Positions 5,082 through 7,561 of a stretch of 7,561 bases of DNA are shown here, piece after piece. Origin of the DNA: Nitrospirota bacterium (GTDB taxonomy: Bacteria > Nitrospirota > UBA9217); NCBI GenBank assembly GCA_017885365.1, contig JAFNGD010000289.1, positions 1,025 through 8,585 on the forward strand. Reading direction: 5' to 3'. How positions within the stretch are numbered: position 1 is the first letter of the stretch; every line of letters begins with the position of its first letter. A program made the position numbers and the translations under genes. Below the pieces are notes generated by a model. The model was not told where the DNA came from. It was given only the letters and a program-made list of their open reading frames with translations, and made no database searches.

Positions 5082-7561
5082 CAGGGATCCTTCGTGGGCA
5101 TGTAGTTCCCGTGCATTGACGGAAACTCGTACCGTCCGCTTACAAAATACGTTTTATAGCGTTCCACGGCGCCATCATCATGGAGCAGCGCGTCCAGTTG
5201 CCGGGTAAAGGAGATCAGCCTCCCGAGGACGTCGAGGCGCGCTTCCATCTCATCCCGCCCGATGTTCGCCAGCCGGGCAATGATCATGTCGCCCTTGAGC
5301 TTGATAGTGAATCCCTGTTCCTGCAGGACAGCGGCGATCAACTGGAGCCTCCGGGACCGCTTGGTGATGTCGGTGGCGCCGCCGGCGAAACGGAAATAGA
5401 GGTGATTGTTCCGGGTCACCTCGCTGCAGAAAGCGTCGAGGATGATGAAATGATACCCGAACTTGAGGCTCAGGTTCACATACTCCCGCGAGATCACGGC
5501 AACGCTCGCGGAAGACTGCGGCGCGCTGTCGGTCACGATATCAGACGCCCGCAGCATGCTCGTCATGAAATCACCGGCCCGGAGCGGCACCGCCTCCGAA
5601 CGCCAGACGCCGGGATGGACCATGCCCCTGATCACCGCCCGGAGCGGTATCGACGTGACCTGGTCGGCAGTCACGTGGTCCCGTGATCCGGCATTCTGCA
5701 GGCCATCTCCGATGTCGATCAGCACGATCCCCGCGGGGACCGAAAGGTCCAGTTTGACGGTACGGTTCGATCGCCAACCTTCGCCTGCCTGATCGATCAG
5801 CTCGGCAACGGACTTTTCGTGGATGAACCGCAGGATGTCATGGAGCGTCCGGCACGCCTTCGGCGTAAAGTCGTCCCGCAAGGGGTCGACCAGATTGAGG
5901 GGAACGATATATCTGAGCAGGTAACGCTTTTTTCGGTACTCAGCCAGCTCTTCCATCCGCTCGGAACCGGCACCCGCATTGTCGAGGAGCTGATCCACGA
6001 CGCCCGGATAGACGGTCACTGCCTGTTCATCGATATGCACCGTGACCTGCTGCCCATGGACGAGTGACCGGGTCATGTCACCGGTGTTGACTGCCGTTGG
6101 AAGCCTAAACTCGCGGCAGAGCGATGCCATGTGGCTCGTCAGTGTCCCGGTGTCGGTGATGATCGCGGCGACATCGGCCATGACGCTCACAAACTGCGAT
6201 GAATCGTGCCGGGCTACCAGGATATCCCCCCGGGAAACCCGGGCAAGATCAGCCGGATTTCTGAGAATAAAGACCCTTCCGGTGACTCCTCCCGGGTAAA
6301 CGGCCAAACCGTTCTTACGAGCAATGACTTGAGCCACTCTCTCCAGAGCCGCCCGATCAGGCTTTTTCCCTGCAAGCCCGGAGTCTCTGAGCGGGCGGGA
6401 TTGCAGGATATATACCTTCCCGTCGCCGTCGATCGCCCATTCGATGTCCTGCGGTCTCCTGAAGTGCTGTTCGATCTTCATGGCCAGTCCGGCGATCCGG
6501 GTGACCTGTTCCGGCAACAGGCTGGAACGTGTCCGGGCGTTCGCGGGGAGCGACAGCGTCACGGTCCCGCCACCGCTTACCCGTACGGTCAGAGAGTCCT
6601 TCGTGCCTGTTCTTTGCTCCAGGATCTCGGCGGGGTCGCTTTTGCTCACCCGGAAGTAGTCCGCGTCCGTAGTTCCCTCGACGACCGATGTTCCCAGTCC
6701 CCATGTCGCATTGATGACAACGCTGTCATTCGTTCCCCGCGGATCACGGGAATAGGCGACACCGCTCGCCGCCGCATCCACCATCACCATACAGGCGACA
6801 GCCATTTTCATGTCCGTTACCCGGTACCCGAGCCGCTGCTGATAGACCAGAGCGCTTGGTGCATAGATGCTGGCGAGCACCTTGCGGTATGCTCGTTCGA
6901 CAACCGCGGTCTCGGCCGGGACATTCAGCACCGTCTCGAACTGTCCGGCAAACGAGAAGTCGCCATCCTCTTCCCCCGCACTGCTCCGGACCGCAATAGA
7001 GCAGTCACCGCGGCAGTGTTTTCTCAGCCTTCTGAGCCCCCGCTCGATCGCACGGCTCAGCTCCGCCGGCATCTCCCCGTGAAGGATGAGCTCCCGTGCC
7101 TCCTGATAGGCCCTTCCGGCGTCGGCACCTACGTTCAAGCCTGAACGCTCCATGACCCGGTTGTGCAGCAGGTATGCCTCAGCGGCCTGTGTCGTGATAA
7201 CGAATGAGGCAGGGACCGGCAGCCCCAGCCTGTTTCCGAGCTCGGCGAGGTTCCTGGCCTTGCCGCCGACCGTACCTGCCGAGCTGTCGTCAATATCCTC
7301 GGCAACAACGACCAGGTCTTTCCTTTGCGGCGAAGCGCCGTCGATCGTGTGCCTGATATTCTCATCGATCGACCGGTAGACCGTTCGGAGCCGGGGATAC
7401 CTGCCGGAGGTGAGTTCTTCGAAGCCCGTGAGCGAACGTTCCAGTGCCGCTGAAAGTTCCGTGTAGGACCTCCGCACATACTGGATGTCGAATAGGTAGT
7501 CGCCGCTCAGGGTGTCGCCGATATCGGTGATGATCTCGAGCGACCGGTTGTTGCTGTCCAG
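5081..7561 (-). CDS. PPDK/PEP-synthase-like protein with ATP-grasp and phospho-His domains but no TIM barrel (5' end beyond window)
   Basis: At least 826 residues; the frame is open to the right edge. A GTG at 7477-7475 could be taken as the start, but the 28 codons before it read as continuing protein (including SLEIITDIGDTLSGDYLFD), so the true start is outside. Order: N-terminal helical region (7561 to about 7290); PPDK_N ATP-grasp domain (about 7288-6383) with GGKARNLAELG, AVRSSAGEEDGDFSFAGQ, ATWGLG, and DIEW followed by YILQSRP; phospho-His swivelling domain (about 6310-6002) with TDTGTLTSHMASLCRE, catalytic His at 6133-6131; then about 300 residues (5980-5081) of unrecognised C-terminal domain. 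In PPDK and PEP synthase ATP phosphorylates the His, which then meets pyruvate in a C-terminal TIM barrel. That barrel is absent, so ATP-dependent His phosphorylation is expected but the acceptor is unknown. It overlaps the next gene by one base. Confidence 0.88.
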   Translation of the reverse strand: MDSNNRSLEIITDIGDTLSGDYLFDIQYVRRSYTELSAALERSLTGFEELTSGRYPRLRTVYRSIDENIRHTIDGASPQRKDLVVVAEDIDDSSAGTVGGKARNLAELGNRLGLPVPASFVITTQAAEAYLLHNRVMERSGLNVGADAGRAYQEARELILHGEMPAELSRAIERGLRRLRKHCRGDCSIAVRSSAGEEDGDFSFAGQFETVLNVPAETAVVERAYRKVLASIYAPSALVYQQRLGYRVTDMKMAVACMVMVDAAASGVAYSRDPRGTNDSVVINATWGLGTSVVEGTTDADYFRVSKSDPAEILEQRTGTKDSLTVRVSGGGTVTLSLPANARTRSSLLPEQVTRIAGLAMKIEQHFRRPQDIEWAIDGDGKVYILQSRPLRDSGLAGKKPDRAALERVAQVIARKNGLAVYPGGVTGRVFILRNPADLARVSRGDILVARHDSSQFVSVMADVAAIITDTGTLTSHMASLCREFRLPTAVNTGDMTRSLVHGQQVTVHIDEQAVTVYPGVVDQLLDNAGAGSERMEELAEYRKKRYLLRYIVPLNLVDPLRDDFTPKACRTLHDILRFIHEKSVAELIDQAGEGWRSNRTVKLDLSVPAGIVLIDIGDGLQNAGSRDHVTADQVTSIPLRAVIRGMVHPGVWRSEAVPLRAGDFMTSMLRASDIVTDSAPQSSASVAVISREYVNLSLKFGYHFIILDAFCSEVTRNNHLYFRFAGGATDITKRSRRLQLIAAVLQEQGFTIKLKGDMIIARLANIGRDEMEARLDVLGRLISFTRQLDALLHDDGAVERYKTYFVSGRYEFPSMHGNYMPTKDP
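5088..5092 (-). promoter_or_regulatory. Ribosome binding site of the small membrane protein
   Basis: AAGGA on the minus strand ends 6 bases before the ATG at 5081-5079. It lies inside the last codons of the PPDK-like gene and decides the start of the 103-residue protein over the internal ATG at 5051-5049. Confidence 0.7.

Noticed and set aside
6206..7144. 312-residue plus-strand open frame opposite the PPDK-like gene
   Set aside because: Antisense to conserved ATP-grasp and phospho-His motifs; low-complexity Arg/Pro/Ser composition and no ribosome binding site.

Overview
The window is 7.56 kb of GC-rich DNA, apparently from a Gram-negative bacterium. It carries a lipoprotein signal peptide, a HAMP/HD-GYP membrane receptor and other envelope proteins. 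The mix of an HD-GYP receptor, a PPDK-like phosphotransferase without a TIM barrel and a divergent phosphoglycerate kinase would fit Desulfobacterota or Nitrospirota-like lineages. That placement is an impression from gene content and was not tested. There are no rRNA or tRNA genes, CRISPR arrays, transposases, or phage genes.

Left block, minus strand (1-1658): an HD-GYP cyclic-di-GMP phosphodiesterase receptor (1658 to 234) is followed after 3 bases by the start of a lipoprotein with a Gln-rich linker and a TPR-like helical hairpin. The lipoprotein gene runs off the left edge. A plausible sigma-70 promoter for this pair lies at 1800-1829. Next comes a 514-base intergenic stretch (1659-2172) with several inverted repeats and an extended -10 promoter for the following gene.

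Middle, plus strand (2173-3477): a 434-residue, clearly divergent phosphoglycerate kinase. It keeps the nucleotide-side residues and most of the N-domain, but lacks the His/Arg pair usually found just before the HAS motif and has a changed WNGP motif. It stands alone, with genes divergent on its left and convergent on its right.

Right block, minus strand (3617-7561): three genes read leftwards. First is a PPDK/PEP-synthase-type protein, open through the right edge, that keeps the ATP-grasp and swivelling phospho-His domains but has an unrecognised domain of about 300 residues in place of the PEP/pyruvate TIM barrel. Second, overlapping it by one base (TGATG), is a 103-residue three-helix membrane protein. 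Third, 106 bases on, is a membrane-anchored class A beta-lactamase-fold protein whose three catalytic motifs are all degenerate. These look like one transcription unit and are the most interesting part of the window: an ATP-dependent phosphohistidine enzyme with no standard acceptor domain, beside a small membrane protein and a probable serine-hydrolase pseudoenzyme.
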